The notes below the pieces were generated by a model. That model was not told where the DNA came from and made no database searches. It saw nothing but the letters and a program-made list of their open reading frames with translations. The translations under genes were made by a program, and so were the position numbers. Below, one piece after another: positions 21,431 through 30,647 of a DNA stretch of 55,098 nucleotides (the first letter of the stretch is position 1; every line of letters starts with the position of its first letter). The stretch is from a virus. Location of the stretch: positions 1 to 55,098 of the IMG/VR virus record IMGVR_UViG_3300013119_000328, one strand, 5' to 3'.

Positions 21431-22594
21431 TTATTTTGGGGGACCGATGTACTCTTGTTGGAGATAGTCAAGGGCGGTCTCGTAGTCTGTGGCCAAATAG
21501 GTGTCTAAAATATCACGGAGGGCTGATGAGTGATGTTGGGCGGGGCGGACCTCTCCTCGCTCCAAGAGGCGTAGGTGGTAATAATTCATCAAAGACCATT
21601 TCGGACCATAATTACCAGAAGAGACCTCCGTCCCGAACTCATCGGCGAAGGTAGTCGGTAGTCGCTCATAGGAAACGGGAACTGTGTCGCCTTGGCAATT
21701 CTGTTTGCTCCCGAAAACATATGGATTCGCCTCCTGGAACGCCTGATACATCCCATAGAGATAATGTTTTAGTGAGTTCATATCGAGATGATGAGCGTAG
21801 TCATAAAACACCCCATCATACAGGACATACTCCGGACTATCATAGGTAGCGATATGTTTCCTCATGGCGTCTGAATTTAGGTTCGCCACCAATCTCCAAG
21901 GGGCGTTCTTGTCTATATAAAAGCCCTCTTGGGCGGCGAAGGCGGCGAACACCTCGAAAGTCTCATCGTCGATGTAGGTGTCTGACTTCCCATAGTCCTC
22001 CGAGTGTCCCTCTGGGGGGGCGATCTCTATGACAAGACCCGAAGTGCCGATGGGGGCTAGGTTTGACTCGATGAACCCACAGCGGGTTATTGGAGACTCG
22101 GAAGCAATATGACGGAACAAGGTTGAAGCGACCCCCATAAAACCATTGAACGAATCTGCCTTCCTTTTTCTTCTGCCCGAAAGATACATCTCGGACATGG
22201 GGATATAAAGGTTCTCCTTGATGTGTTTGTCATATATCGCCCCAAGTGAGATATATCCAGTGTGGGCTCTGATTTTGTAAAAAGGGGAACTCGTGGCAAC
22301 TTGCCCCTTATTCTTCAACTCTATCATTCGCTCGACAAGAGAAGACCATGCGTCGGCGACGAAGTTTAGTGCAAAGAGGGTCTGGTCGTCGCTGGCGTAA
22401 CGCAATTGTTTGAGTTTCTCTGATCTCACAACGAGGGGCTTGCCGTATTCTGACACTTTCCCGTAGTTTGGGTATTCCGTCCACAAGTCAATCAAATTAC
22501 CGATGTCCGTGTTGGCGTATGCTCGCTCCTTGTATGCCTTGCGCTGATGGAACAATTCCGCTGTCGGATTGTCATTCGCTCCGTAAAAAGCCAC
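21431..22594 (-). CDS. Conserved phage protein, probably virion-associated
   Basis: A 387-aa protein (FYGANDNPTAELFHQRKAYK at the start) without a domain I can name. It has no signal peptide or membrane segment. It is the last gene of the tail/baseplate block and starts 3 nt after the stop of the large baseplate protein gene, so a structural or assembly role is inferred from position. Similar proteins occur in other marine T4-like phages. Confidence 0.6.
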   Translation of the reverse strand: MAFYGANDNPTAELFHQRKAYKERAYANTDIGNLIDLWTEYPNYGKVSEYGKPLVVRSEKLKQLRYASDDQTLFALNFVADAWSSLVERMIELKNKGQVATSSPFYKIRAHTGYISLGAIYDKHIKENLYIPMSEMYLSGRRKRKADSFNGFMGVASTLFRHIASESPITRCGFIESNLAPIGTSGLVIEIAPPEGHSEDYGKSDTYIDDETFEVFAAFAAQEGFYIDKNAPWRLVANLNSDAMRKHIATYDSPEYVLYDGVFYDYAHHLDMNSLKHYLYGMYQAFQEANPYVFGSKQNCQGDTVPVSYERLPTTFADEFGTEVSSGNYGPKWSLMNYYHLRLLERGEVRPAQHHSSALRDILDTYLATDYETALDYLQQEYIGPPK

Positions 22595-22597
22595 TCT

Positions 22598-25129
22598 CTA
22601 TGCCCCCCTCTTCGCTGATGGTTTGGATTCCCATATGCACTTCAAGTCGGTAGTGAATCCGCTGGGCGAGATGGTGTTGCTCACGGAGGTTACACGATAA
22701 TAACCACCCAACTTGAGGGCGTCTGCCTTCTCCCTCGTCAAGGCAAGGTCGGCGTTGATATAGATGTATTGCCCAGGACGGAACAAGCTATTCCCAACTA
22801 ATTGAAGTTGACAATCTTGTGGCAGGGCTAATGGTCCCATCGGGTCGCCACCCGAGGCGGCAGCAGCTACATTCTGCGAGTGAAGGTGCTGATTCTCCTG
22901 CTGTGAGAAACTGAAACTCAACACCAGTCCCCTATCGGCTCCGAGATAAAGATGATGGGTGCCGTTGGCTATATCCTCCTCTGGCGTCCTTATCTTGGTT
23001 TTTGTTTTCTTTCCCGAATATAGAACGAGGTATTCTGAGATTTGCGAAGAGTTGGTTGCTTCGTCCCATTGGCGGTCCGAAGAGGTTTGGAGGAGTTTGC
23101 TAGATTTCCCCAGCGTGGTGCCCGATTTCACATCCTCCTCTAACGCAAATAGGGTTGTCTCGAACACCGAAGGACCATCGAAGGAACACTGATTAAACGC
23201 TGGCTCCAAAAGGTTGCGGAAGAGGGATTTGATAAAGTGGCGTAAAGGGAAAGTCTTTCTCTGTGGTTTGACGACTTTCTCCAAGAACCACACCTGAAGC
23301 TGGTTCAAGCTGATTGGGATATCTGCCATGCTTACCCTCGTGCCATCCTGGAATGGAACTTCAACATTTCCAAGAACGAGTTTCTGCTTTTCGCTAATTG
23401 TTGCTCCCGACAACACCACATCTAAAAGGTCACCAAAGAGGATATAGTTGATTCGGACTGTCCCACTATCTGGTGCTGAATTGATGGGGTTGAGACTTTC
23501 GGACATCGCCTTCTTGCTCGCTTCGTCTCTCTTGTCTTTGTCTTCGGCGCTCACAACAGACCCGATTGGCCCACTCTCTCCTTTGAGCCAGTTTGTCATC
23601 GCAGGATTGATTGACTGCCTCTTTGCCTTGGAGGCATTCATTCTTCGTCCGGCGACCATCTCCTTCGCACTGAGGATGCCCACTTCATCATCTTCGCCCT
23701 TCGTCTCTCCGATGACGAGTGAGCGATATGCCTCATTAGTCACTGGGAGAGTGTATATCTTCTTTGAGTTGAGAATCGCTGTGAGTATACCAGACTGCTT
23801 CTTCTTGGCATCAGTCTTCCTGATCTTGCCCAGTACAATGTTATAGTTCTTTATTGCCGTTCCCACAGATTTTAGTGAGGTCTTCTGGTCGTTGCCAGCG
23901 CTCGTATTTGCGACCAAGGTATAAAGCAGTTGCTCTTTCTTGAATATCTTGAGGTCCTCGGAGATGCGATGCTCATATATTGGGTAGTGAGAGGTAGGGT
24001 GATTTATGAGGAGAGTCTCGCTATCCCTCAAAACCCCAGGCTCCCTCTTGGTGTTACCAGGTGTATTGCCCCACTTCACCATCTCCCCAAGAGCGGTGTT
24101 TGGTCCTCCATAATCGTCTACGCTCTTACTTGGGAGGTCAGAATAACGGAGCTTTGTTGACTTTGTCCGACTTATACTCTTCGAGGCACCAGCCGCCGGG
24201 AAGACATCGCTGTCTGGACCAGAAAAGGCCGACTCTATGCTGGCAGCGTATAGGATCTTTAGAATTACTTGCCCCTCTTGCCCAAAGGTGATCTCATGTT
24301 TTGTCATCTCCAACATCAGCGTAACCCGTGTATTCTTCACTGCTTGGTAGAACTTACGATCCTTGACCGAGAGTGCTTCGCCAGGAGGCAAGGAAGGTGT
24401 AGCCCAGCCAATGACCGCACGAAGTCTCGTCGCTGACCCTGACTTTGATTGCTTGTTTTTCCGTCTCTTTTGGTTCGAAAGGCTATTAGAATTGTTCTTC
24501 TTTGCAGCCCTGAGGTCGGCTATCTGCTTCTTCAACTCTTTTATTCTCTCTGCTGCTTTTCCTGTCGGATTAGGTGGCGTGGATGTCCCCATTGGCGGAA
24601 CCAAAAGTTCAATATAGGGACCATTCACCAAGTCGGCTATTGCTGCGAAGTGGATAGTAGTCTCTGCTGTGAAACTCATAGCACCAGGATTCTCATTGTC
24701 AAAGGAGAAATTGAAGTCGGTTATGCCAGCACCCGCCCCAACAACTCGATCCTGAAACATCTCGCTCGCAGAGGAGGGGGCTGAACCATTTATTGAGGGC
24801 ACAACACTATATTCACTGAAGTAGATGGGGTGATCGGCGTCGTCACCCGTCTCACGGAACAAGCGAATCTGTGGTACCAGATAGCCCAACTGGGCGGCGG
24901 TGGCAGTCATCATCTCCTCGGCTCCGTTTGATTTTGCTATGAGCCCAATCAATTCATCCGAACGGACTTCATTTGTCGTGAGAATCAAATTCTCTCTGTC
25001 GACCGGGGCTCGCTCTTTGCCTTTGAATTTCGTAATGAGATCCATGTTGGCGATCAAGTAGCACTGTTCGTTAGTTCTGGCTTGATCGGCGGCTTTGGCG
25101 GGATCAGTTATTATTGTGTTTTCCGACAC
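22598..25129 (-). CDS. Large baseplate/tail hub-like structural protein
   Basis: An 843-aa protein. The C-terminal part (FRPGQYIYINADLALTREKA, then GGYYRVTSVSNTISPSGFTT) resembles the end of tail hub proteins in contractile tails. A basic, Asn/Lys-rich stretch lies near residues 205-230. It begins at GTG 25129 after AGGGAAG, next to a gp53-like wedge gene, which supports a baseplate location. The exact T4 counterpart is not clear to me. Confidence 0.65.
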   Translation of the reverse strand: MSENTIITDPAKAADQARTNEQCYLIANMDLITKFKGKERAPVDRENLILTTNEVRSDELIGLIAKSNGAEEMMTATAAQLGYLVPQIRLFRETGDDADHPIYFSEYSVVPSINGSAPSSASEMFQDRVVGAGAGITDFNFSFDNENPGAMSFTAETTIHFAAIADLVNGPYIELLVPPMGTSTPPNPTGKAAERIKELKKQIADLRAAKKNNSNSLSNQKRRKNKQSKSGSATRLRAVIGWATPSLPPGEALSVKDRKFYQAVKNTRVTLMLEMTKHEITFGQEGQVILKILYAASIESAFSGPDSDVFPAAGASKSISRTKSTKLRYSDLPSKSVDDYGGPNTALGEMVKWGNTPGNTKREPGVLRDSETLLINHPTSHYPIYEHRISEDLKIFKKEQLLYTLVANTSAGNDQKTSLKSVGTAIKNYNIVLGKIRKTDAKKKQSGILTAILNSKKIYTLPVTNEAYRSLVIGETKGEDDEVGILSAKEMVAGRRMNASKAKRQSINPAMTNWLKGESGPIGSVVSAEDKDKRDEASKKAMSESLNPINSAPDSGTVRINYILFGDLLDVVLSGATISEKQKLVLGNVEVPFQDGTRVSMADIPISLNQLQVWFLEKVVKPQRKTFPLRHFIKSLFRNLLEPAFNQCSFDGPSVFETTLFALEEDVKSGTTLGKSSKLLQTSSDRQWDEATNSSQISEYLVLYSGKKTKTKIRTPEEDIANGTHHLYLGADRGLVLSFSFSQQENQHLHSQNVAAAASGGDPMGPLALPQDCQLQLVGNSLFRPGQYIYINADLALTREKADALKLGGYYRVTSVSNTISPSGFTTDLKCIWESKPSAKRGA

Positions 25130-25138
25130 GGCTCTTCC

Positions 25139-25483
25139 CTAATAGACTCGATAATATGATAGGAGTTCCTCAATTGGAGACGGGATCAACACCTTGTCTC
25201 CAAACGAATAGTGACTATCAGTAGGTTTCTGATTGAACCAAGCGATGACCCACCACAAGGACGGGTCTCCGTAATGTTCTGCGGCCAGCTTATAAAGTCG
25301 AGAGCCTCGTTTCCAAGTACTAACACTGGTCTCTATCTTGCTTATCTCTTTTGGGGTTGGGTATCGCATTTTTGCAGTACCATACTGACTTATGTGATTC
25401 ACGCCCTTCTCTTGGAAGAACTCCTTCTTATAGCCCTCGTCATCATTTATCATAACTGGGCGGATGTCTAATCGTGATGGCAT
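25139..25483 (-). CDS. Baseplate wedge protein, gp53/LysM-like
   Basis: A 114-aa protein whose second half (WKRGSRLYKLAAEHYGDPSL, WWVIAWFNQKPT, FGDKVLIPSP) fits the LysM-like fold of T4 gp53 and related baseplate wedge proteins. The first half (MPSRLDIRPVMINDDEGYKK) is extended. It would help join wedges around the hub. Neighbours on both sides are tail genes. Confidence 0.75.
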   Translation of the reverse strand: MPSRLDIRPVMINDDEGYKKEFFQEKGVNHISQYGTAKMRYPTPKEISKIETSVSTWKRGSRLYKLAAEHYGDPSLWWVIAWFNQKPTDSHYSFGDKVLIPSPIEELLSYYRVY

Positions 25484-25495
25484 CTGACTTGCTCC

Positions 25496-26320
25496 CTATG
25501 GATTGAACACTGAATCATTGTTTGCTGCTTGGACCTCTGGCGGGACAGATTGCTGAATCGGCGCTGTTGCAGAGCCAGCAGAATGTCCGTAGGGGAACCC
25601 GCTATTCTGGAGATTCCCCCTGAACTCTCCTTTTCCGTCCCAACCTAACTCGTGCTCGTGGAGAGGTGTAAAATCAAGACTCAATGACAGTTCTTTGGGG
25701 GTTATGGTGTCGCCACTGATAAATACGCCTTGGTCCAAGTTTGGATTCGTCGAGAAGCCAGCAGCATAACCAAGGAGCCCACCACCTGTCTTGGCGTTCA
25801 TGATGAGGTTTGCGAACTTCACTCGCAATAGAGGCGCTGATTTGATCGTTGTTGCTCCACCTGCTTTTGAGGCATATGAGGGATATAGGAACTGCTCCAA
25901 AAGGGCAACTTTGGCAAGGTTCCTTTCGGCTTCTGCCTCGCTGAATGCTGGAATCACCCAGGCTGCCGTGATTTTGCGTGTAGTGCCCTGATATGTTGGT
26001 AATGGGTCCATGCGCCCATATGCGGGCTGCTCGTCCCAATTGGATGAGTAACTATCCGAAATCTCTGTCAAAAAGGCTGGGAATGACACCACCTTCCCTG
26101 TTGTGACATGGGTTATCTCTATTGATAGGCGCAGTTGGTCTGACAAGTTATCAACGGCAGAATCAGTCGCCCCGATGGGCAAAGAACTCATATTCGCCGA
26201 GCCTGCACCTTGAAGGGATGAATATCCTCTTGTGGACGCGTTGCTCCCGACATCCCTAGGGGCAGGATTCCCTTGTCCTCCTGTGGACGCTGGGCTTACT
26301 TTTCTTCTGTGGTCTTCCAT
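25496..26320 (-). CDS. Tail/baseplate structural protein, unknown type
   Basis: A 274-aa protein with a low-complexity N-terminus (about 60 residues rich in Ser, Gly, Ala) and a core VVSFPAFLTEISDSYSSNW, then DPLPTYQGTTRKITAAWVIP. The phrase F-x-AFLT-x-x-x-D-x-Y-x-x-x-W is frequent in proteins at the tube-baseplate junction of contractile tails. The gene order (tape measure, this gene, gp53-like, hub) supports that place. It is not assigned to a specific T4 protein. Confidence 0.6.
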   Translation of the reverse strand: MEDHRRKVSPASTGGQGNPAPRDVGSNASTRGYSSLQGAGSANMSSLPIGATDSAVDNLSDQLRLSIEITHVTTGKVVSFPAFLTEISDSYSSNWDEQPAYGRMDPLPTYQGTTRKITAAWVIPAFSEAEAERNLAKVALLEQFLYPSYASKAGGATTIKSAPLLRVKFANLIMNAKTGGGLLGYAAGFSTNPNLDQGVFISGDTITPKELSLSLDFTPLHEHELGWDGKGEFRGNLQNSGFPYGHSAGSATAPIQQSVPPEVQAANNDSVFNP

Positions 26321-26326
26321 CTTCTA

Positions 26327-28516
26327 TTATCCTATGCTGAACGCTGTTGACATCTTCTTGTTGAGTTGGTCGATTATGGCGTTGCCCAACTCCCTCTCAT
26401 TCAATATCAACTTCACTATGGTTGGTGTGTTTGATGCTTCTTTTTGTTGCCCGCTGGTGGCTTTGGCGAGTTCTTGGGTCTTGTCGTTCGGAACGACTTG
26501 TGCGCCTCGGGGGAGATTGACTAGCTCGGGTCCACGCTCACCGACGATGGCTGGACCACCTATGTGGTTGTCTGTGCCGTCTGCGAGCATCGGTATCTTG
26601 GGAATGCCCCACTCTTGTCCGCCAATGAGCGGGACCCAGTCGGGAACCTGAACTGATAAACTGCCCAGAGTTGAGTTGAATATTCCGGCGACTGCGTTAA
26701 GCGGACCCGTGAAAACCGAATAGAGTCCGCTAGCGACCGAAGTGATGGTGTCCCATAGTCCGGTAAACATCCCAGATATCCCTCCGACCACCATGTCCCA
26801 ATGCTTGTACAGAAGAGAACCAGCAGCTATGACCCAACCAATTGGCCCAAGCAAAAATGCCAGACTAACTGCCAAGAGATCGATCATCAGACCGCCCTCC
26901 ATAAATATCGAAACAAGTTCATCCCAATAGTAAATAGCCAAAGCAATGGGGGTGACCATTGCCGCAATGACGGCAATAAGCGGCAAGAAGGGTGCTATCG
27001 CAGCCCAGGCGGCTGTCGCGACCCCCCAAAGCGCACCAGACATAAGCCAGCTGACTGCGGCACCAACCTTTGACGCAGCGATCAGTCCCCACATCCCGCT
27101 AGCGGTGGAGAATAAACCTGCAACCGAAGCCCAAAGCCCTCCGATCAGTATTGGGAACAAGACGACGCCGAGGACGGTTGCCAATGAGTTGATTAGTATT
27201 TCTGACTCTGCGAGTTTAGAGGCGAGCCAACCAAGCGGAGTCAGCAGCACGGTGTTTAAAAAACCTGCCAAAGGGGCAAAGGCTGCGAACACCTGATCCT
27301 TAATCTTGCTTAGTTTCTCGCCAAGACTCTGAGTGCCTTCGATCAAATCATCAAATGACTTTTGGGCGGCGGTACGCTCTTCTTCTGGTCCCATCATTTT
27401 GCCGAGTGTTGAGACATCGATTCCCATTGCCTCTGCTGCTGCCATCTTCTGGAACTTCGACATGTCCTCGAATGCTGTTCCTGTTTCTAACATGTTGGAG
27501 CGGAGCATCTCCATACGTTCCGCCTCGGTGGCGTTCATCATTTCCATTGCGTTGAGGTTAGTTCCCAGTTGGGCGTTCAATTTGCCGACAGAAGATGCAG
27601 CGCCATCGAAAGTATCGAACTTGGCGGTCATCGAGAGGACTTCGTTCGTTTCTAACCCCATCTTCTTGGCAGCAGAGGCGATGTCCATGAAGACCTTCGT
27701 GGCTTGGTTGCCGTATTTGGCGAGATCCTTGCTGGCTGATGCGAAGTCTGCCGCCAACTGTGATGGCGAAGCGCCAATCTCGTTACCGAGAGTAACCAAT
27801 TCTTCCTGAAAGGCGATCGATTGCTCGACTGATTGTCCGAGGGCACCAACGAGCATATCGGTTATTTGGGCACTGGTGCCAGCCTCTATCCCAAATTGAG
27901 CCAATTCCGCTGTGGCACCGACAAGGGCGGACCGGGAGGCTTCTGTCTGGTGGGTGAACCCAACGAAATTTGTGTTCAAGGCACCAATTGATGCGGCAGC
28001 GTCGCCGCCGAAGCGAGCCATCACTTGTGCCGACTCTACTAAACTGGTGTTGAACTTGTTGACTAACCCTGTCTGTTTGGATATCTTTGCCGCTTGGTTG
28101 TGGACCTCCATGAGGCTCTTCTGGAACTGATCTGTTAACGAGTTTAGAGTCTCTTGTGCTTTGACTTGAATCTCTGCGAGCCTATTAATATTAGCCTGTG
28201 CTTTGGCTTCCTCTTTTCTCCTATCTTCCTCCTGTTCCGTTCGCTGGCGGAGGAGGTCCATCTGCTCTCTCGTCACTCCTGCGGTTTGGCGACGAAGTTC
28301 CAACTCAATTTCCATGCTTGCTACTAGTTTGGCATTACCAGCCGCTTCCGCCAGAGCAATCTTCTCTTTGAGGCTCAGTTCATCTTTGAGCAGGTCGAGA
28401 AGCTCCTTCTTCTGTTCTGCATTCTCTGCAATACCAAGCGCAGCAGTCTCAGCCGCTGATGGTCCTGATGGTCCTGATGGTCCTGATGGTCCGCCGCCCG
28501 AGTTGTCGTAACTCAT
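26327..28516 (-). CDS. Tail tape measure protein
   Basis: A 729-aa protein that sets tail length and passes into the cell with DNA. Residues 1-20 are a collagen-like (GPS)n stretch, followed by a long helical region (25-430), several hydrophobic segments (about 435-600, such as IAAMVTPIALAIYYW) and the C-terminal IVGERGPELVNLPRGAQVV typical of tape measure proteins. It lies between the baseplate genes and the gp26-like gene. A copy of the dispersed motif encodes SGQQKE near the C-terminus. Confidence 0.87.
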   Translation of the reverse strand: MSYDNSGGGPSGPSGPSGPSAAETAALGIAENAEQKKELLDLLKDELSLKEKIALAEAAGNAKLVASMEIELELRRQTAGVTREQMDLLRQRTEQEEDRRKEEAKAQANINRLAEIQVKAQETLNSLTDQFQKSLMEVHNQAAKISKQTGLVNKFNTSLVESAQVMARFGGDAAASIGALNTNFVGFTHQTEASRSALVGATAELAQFGIEAGTSAQITDMLVGALGQSVEQSIAFQEELVTLGNEIGASPSQLAADFASASKDLAKYGNQATKVFMDIASAAKKMGLETNEVLSMTAKFDTFDGAASSVGKLNAQLGTNLNAMEMMNATEAERMEMLRSNMLETGTAFEDMSKFQKMAAAEAMGIDVSTLGKMMGPEEERTAAQKSFDDLIEGTQSLGEKLSKIKDQVFAAFAPLAGFLNTVLLTPLGWLASKLAESEILINSLATVLGVVLFPILIGGLWASVAGLFSTASGMWGLIAASKVGAAVSWLMSGALWGVATAAWAAIAPFLPLIAVIAAMVTPIALAIYYWDELVSIFMEGGLMIDLLAVSLAFLLGPIGWVIAAGSLLYKHWDMVVGGISGMFTGLWDTITSVASGLYSVFTGPLNAVAGIFNSTLGSLSVQVPDWVPLIGGQEWGIPKIPMLADGTDNHIGGPAIVGERGPELVNLPRGAQVVPNDKTQELAKATSGQQKEASNTPTIVKLILNERELGNAIIDQLNKKMSTAFSIG
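28460..28494 (-). repeat. 9-bp tandem repeat encoding Gly-Pro-Ser units
   Basis: About four direct copies of a 9-bp unit (tgatggtcc on the plus strand) encode GPSGPSGPSGPS at the N-terminus of the tape measure protein. Slippage would add or remove whole GPS units in frame. Confidence 0.8.
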
Positions 28517-28525
28517 CTGCTAACC

Positions 28526-28858
28526 CTACTTGAGAGGCCAGTTGATGCCAGTCTCTTTCTCAAACTTAGCAATAGAGTGTTTCAGTTGGTGGCGGCGCTT
28601 AAAGACCATAGGATCATCTAGACCATATTTCTTGATGGCATTCATGAATAGCTTCTCTTTGGTGAGAGCATCCGTAAAACGCATTATCTGAATGCGATTG
28701 CCCTGAACTCTCACAGGGACGCTGGTTCCTTTAAACATCTTCTCTAAAAGATACTGCATCCAAGCGGCGAAGACCTTGATCATGTTCTCGTTGATCGCTT
28801 CTCCTCCCAGCGAGTTTAGATCAATGACCATATTTTCAAAGTCTTGTTCCTTTTCCAT
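28526..28858 (-). CDS. Tail assembly protein, unknown
   Basis: A 110-aa protein (MEKEQDFENMVIDLNSLGGE at the start; MVFKRRHQLKHSIAKFEKET near the end). I chose ATG 28858 because GGGGAG and a copy of the dispersed motif lie just upstream; a frame extending to 28921 would place both inside the gene. It lies between the gp26-like genes and the tape measure gene, the usual place of tail assembly chaperones. No family is recognised. Confidence 0.6.
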   Translation of the reverse strand: MEKEQDFENMVIDLNSLGGEAINENMIKVFAAWMQYLLEKMFKGTSVPVRVQGNRIQIMRFTDALTKEKLFMNAIKKYGLDDPMVFKRRHQLKHSIAKFEKETGINWPLK

Positions 28859-28920
28859 CTTTCTTATTGCTCCCCGATAATCATTGTTTAGCCTGTGGGC
28901 TATTGTAAGTAGGTAGGACA

Positions 28921-28948
28921 CAAATAATAAAGGAGGCTTGCGCCCCCT
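28921..28948 (-). terminator. Terminator-like hairpin before the tape measure block
   Basis: On the minus strand GGGGGC, a GCAA loop and GCCTCC form a six-pair stem (one G-T), followed by TTTATTATTTG. It lies 10 nt after the stop of the gene at 28959. The T-tract is interrupted, so it may be a partial terminator. Confidence 0.5.
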
Positions 28949-28958
28949 CTACTAATAA

Positions 28959-29228
28959 CTAGTAACTCCGCTTAGAGCGTGCTTGCGATGCCGCTTTCTT
29001 TTGTTGCTCGTTCTCTTCCTTTATCTGATCCGCAAGTCTCTTCAAGAACCACCTTCTCAACTTGATTGGCAAGTTGTATGCCTCAAAGAAACTCCAGCCT
29101 CCGTAATACTTTAACTGGAAGAACTCGTTATATACTGACTCTGAATACTCAGGCGTCAGGCCATAGAAAGTTGACAGTGAGCGGGACCGCCCGGCCCGCT
29201 TGTTCGAAATCACAATTAGAGCACTCAA
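28959..29228 (-). CDS. gp26-associated tail protein in a shifted frame
   Basis: The frame encodes EYSESVYNEFFQLKYYGGWS and FFEAYNLPIKLRRWFLKRLADQ, which looks strongly coding. It has no good start near the end of the upstream gp26-like gene, which it overlaps by 80 nt in the +1 phase; the first part (residues 1-24) looks non-coding. I suspect it is reached by a ribosomal frameshift from the gp26-like gene or by an unusual start codon, as in the tail assembly chaperone pairs of many phages. Confidence 0.55.
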   Translation of the reverse strand: MSALIVISNKRAGRSRSLSTFYGLTPEYSESVYNEFFQLKYYGGWSFFEAYNLPIKLRRWFLKRLADQIKEENEQQKKAASQARSKRSY

Positions 29229-29997
29229 AATCAGTCTCCAAAGAGACCGAAGGTGTAATTTGTCCGTGAACCTCGCGGATATAACGAGAATCCATTGCTG
29301 GCATGTTGTCTACAAACGAATTTACGAAGGCGAGATCTGGGTTGCCGTTTACCGACACAATCATCTGCCGCAATTGAGTCGTTAGATTTGAATCGGGCAG
29401 ACGGTGCTGTTTCCGCTTGGCTGTCGTGCGGGCGATAGCTAACTCATCTGCCCCTGTCATCATCCGACACTCTACTGTGGCTTTTGTTGCCGGGACGGCG
29501 AACTTATAGGTGTTGCTCGCTGTGAACTCAACTCCCTCTATTTCTTCTGACTCATGAGTGGTGGTAACCGCTTCGATGGAGAATGTGCCGTCTTCTACTG
29601 ACTCACACCGAGGACAGGTGACTTGGGTGGCATACTCGTCGCCATAGCCCGTGACTCGGGCGGCGATGAGGATGGCACTCTTGTCTCCCGTTAGGAGGTC
29701 TTTTGCCTTGATGGACTTGTTGAGGATTACGCTTTCCACCAGTCGGTCAAGTACGAGACCCTTCTTGATGAGCGATTTGGAGGTTAGGATGTCCTCCTCT
29801 TTTGCTGTCATAAACCTGATCTCGATAGAATCCTCCTCATAGAGAGGATGACCGTCGGGATAGAACTTACCCCGAGATGGCAAGGGGACGAACTCCGTTG
29901 GAGTCGACCAAGACATTGGGGTGCCTGTGGGGGCAATTGCAGAAGGGGACCCCGTCGAAGACGAAGACCCCCCTGTGCGTTCATTGTTTCTGCTCAT
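29149..29997 (-). CDS. gp26-like baseplate hub/tail assembly protein
   Basis: A 282-aa protein with the hallmark SRGKFYPDGHPLYEEDSIEI and MTAKEEDILTSKSLIKKGLV, GDKSAILIAARVTGYGDEY, as in T4 gp26-type proteins. Two CxxC pairs (TCPRC and ECSNC) suggest a bound zinc. The N-terminal 30 residues are Ser/Gly-rich. ATG 29997 is preceded by AAAGG. It ends FLWPDA, where the shifted-frame partner gene takes over. Confidence 0.8.
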   Translation of the reverse strand: MSRNNERTGGSSSSTGSPSAIAPTGTPMSWSTPTEFVPLPSRGKFYPDGHPLYEEDSIEIRFMTAKEEDILTSKSLIKKGLVLDRLVESVILNKSIKAKDLLTGDKSAILIAARVTGYGDEYATQVTCPRCESVEDGTFSIEAVTTTHESEEIEGVEFTASNTYKFAVPATKATVECRMMTGADELAIARTTAKRKQHRLPDSNLTTQLRQMIVSVNGNPDLAFVNSFVDNMPAMDSRYIREVHGQITPSVSLETDFECSNCDFEQAGRAVPLTVNFLWPDA

Positions 29998-30021
29998 TTA
30001 ATAACCTTTCGTTGATACTCT

Positions 30022-30050
30022 ATTGTATCATTGTTTTTGTTGCCCGTTAA
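30022..30050 (-). promoter_or_regulatory. Possible promoter before the gp26-like gene
   Basis: TTAACG (30050-30045), 17-nt spacer, TACAAT (30027-30022) on the minus strand. The spacer contains a perfect CGGGCAACAAAAAC motif copy, so the motif overlaps this promoter instead of preceding it. A small hairpin (GATAC/GTATC) follows. Confidence 0.4.
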
Positions 30051-30061
30051 GGGCGTATTCG

Positions 30062-30607
30062 CTAGTAACCGGCTGCTGGCTGTCCTGACTTTGATAGCTC
30101 GGCCCAATCGTACTTGATTGTAGCTTGGAGTTCCATTAGTCCGTCGTCCTCATAGGAGAGGGTCTGACCGAAATCGACGCTACTGAACCAAGCGTTCTTC
30201 AAGTCCCACACTTCGATCTCTCCGCCGTCGGCGTCGAGCTGGACGATGCGAACTGCGCCGCCGATGGCTGCGATAGCCTTGGCCTTGCTCGTGGTCTGGA
30301 TTGCGTTTGGGCTGTCGGGATAAGAATAGCCCGACTTCATGATGGCGTTTAGAAGGGTGCGAGCCATGTCGGGGGCGACTGGGTCAGCCAAAGTGACGGA
30401 CATCTCTCCCTTCCAAGTCACACGACCGGGGAACTTGAACTCGTGATTCAAGAAGGTGTGCTTACTCTCTGTGATCTCCATAGTGGGCTTGTCAGCCTGT
30501 TTGATGACCCAAACGGGGATCCCGCCGATGTAGAGGAAAAACCTATATTTGCGTTTTGGGTCGGACGCTGCGTCCCCCCAGAAAATACCTTCGCCTGCGT
30601 TTGCCAT
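30062..30607 (-). CDS. gp19: Tail tube protein, gp19-like
   Basis: A 181-aa protein with the sequence style of T4-type tube proteins: KYRFFLYIGGIPVWVIKQAD, then ITESKHTFLNHEFKFPGRVT, and WKGEMSVTLADPVAPDMART, ending with an aromatic DFGQTLSYEDDGLMELQATI segment. It polymerises into the inner tail tube. It lies directly after the sheath gene. A CTATTTAC signal is about 20 nt upstream. Confidence 0.85.
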   Translation of the reverse strand: MANAGEGIFWGDAASDPKRKYRFFLYIGGIPVWVIKQADKPTMEITESKHTFLNHEFKFPGRVTWKGEMSVTLADPVAPDMARTLLNAIMKSGYSYPDSPNAIQTTSKAKAIAAIGGAVRIVQLDADGGEIEVWDLKNAWFSSVDFGQTLSYEDDGLMELQATIKYDWAELSKSGQPAAGY

Positions 30608-30625
30608 TTATTCGTTACTCCTTGT

Positions 30626-30633
30626 GGTAAATA
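30626..30633 (-). promoter_or_regulatory. Candidate late-promoter element CTATTTAC
   Basis: CTATTTAC on the minus strand, 19 nt before the tube gene start and next to its ribosome site (AAGGAG). It differs from the CTATTTAG copies by one base. Confidence 0.3.
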
Positions 30634-30647
30634 GTTTCGTTTAGGGG

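Noticed and set aside
28460-28494. Short tandem repeats as a possible CRISPR or integration site
   Set aside because: They are 9-bp coding repeats for Gly-Pro-Ser with no spacers.
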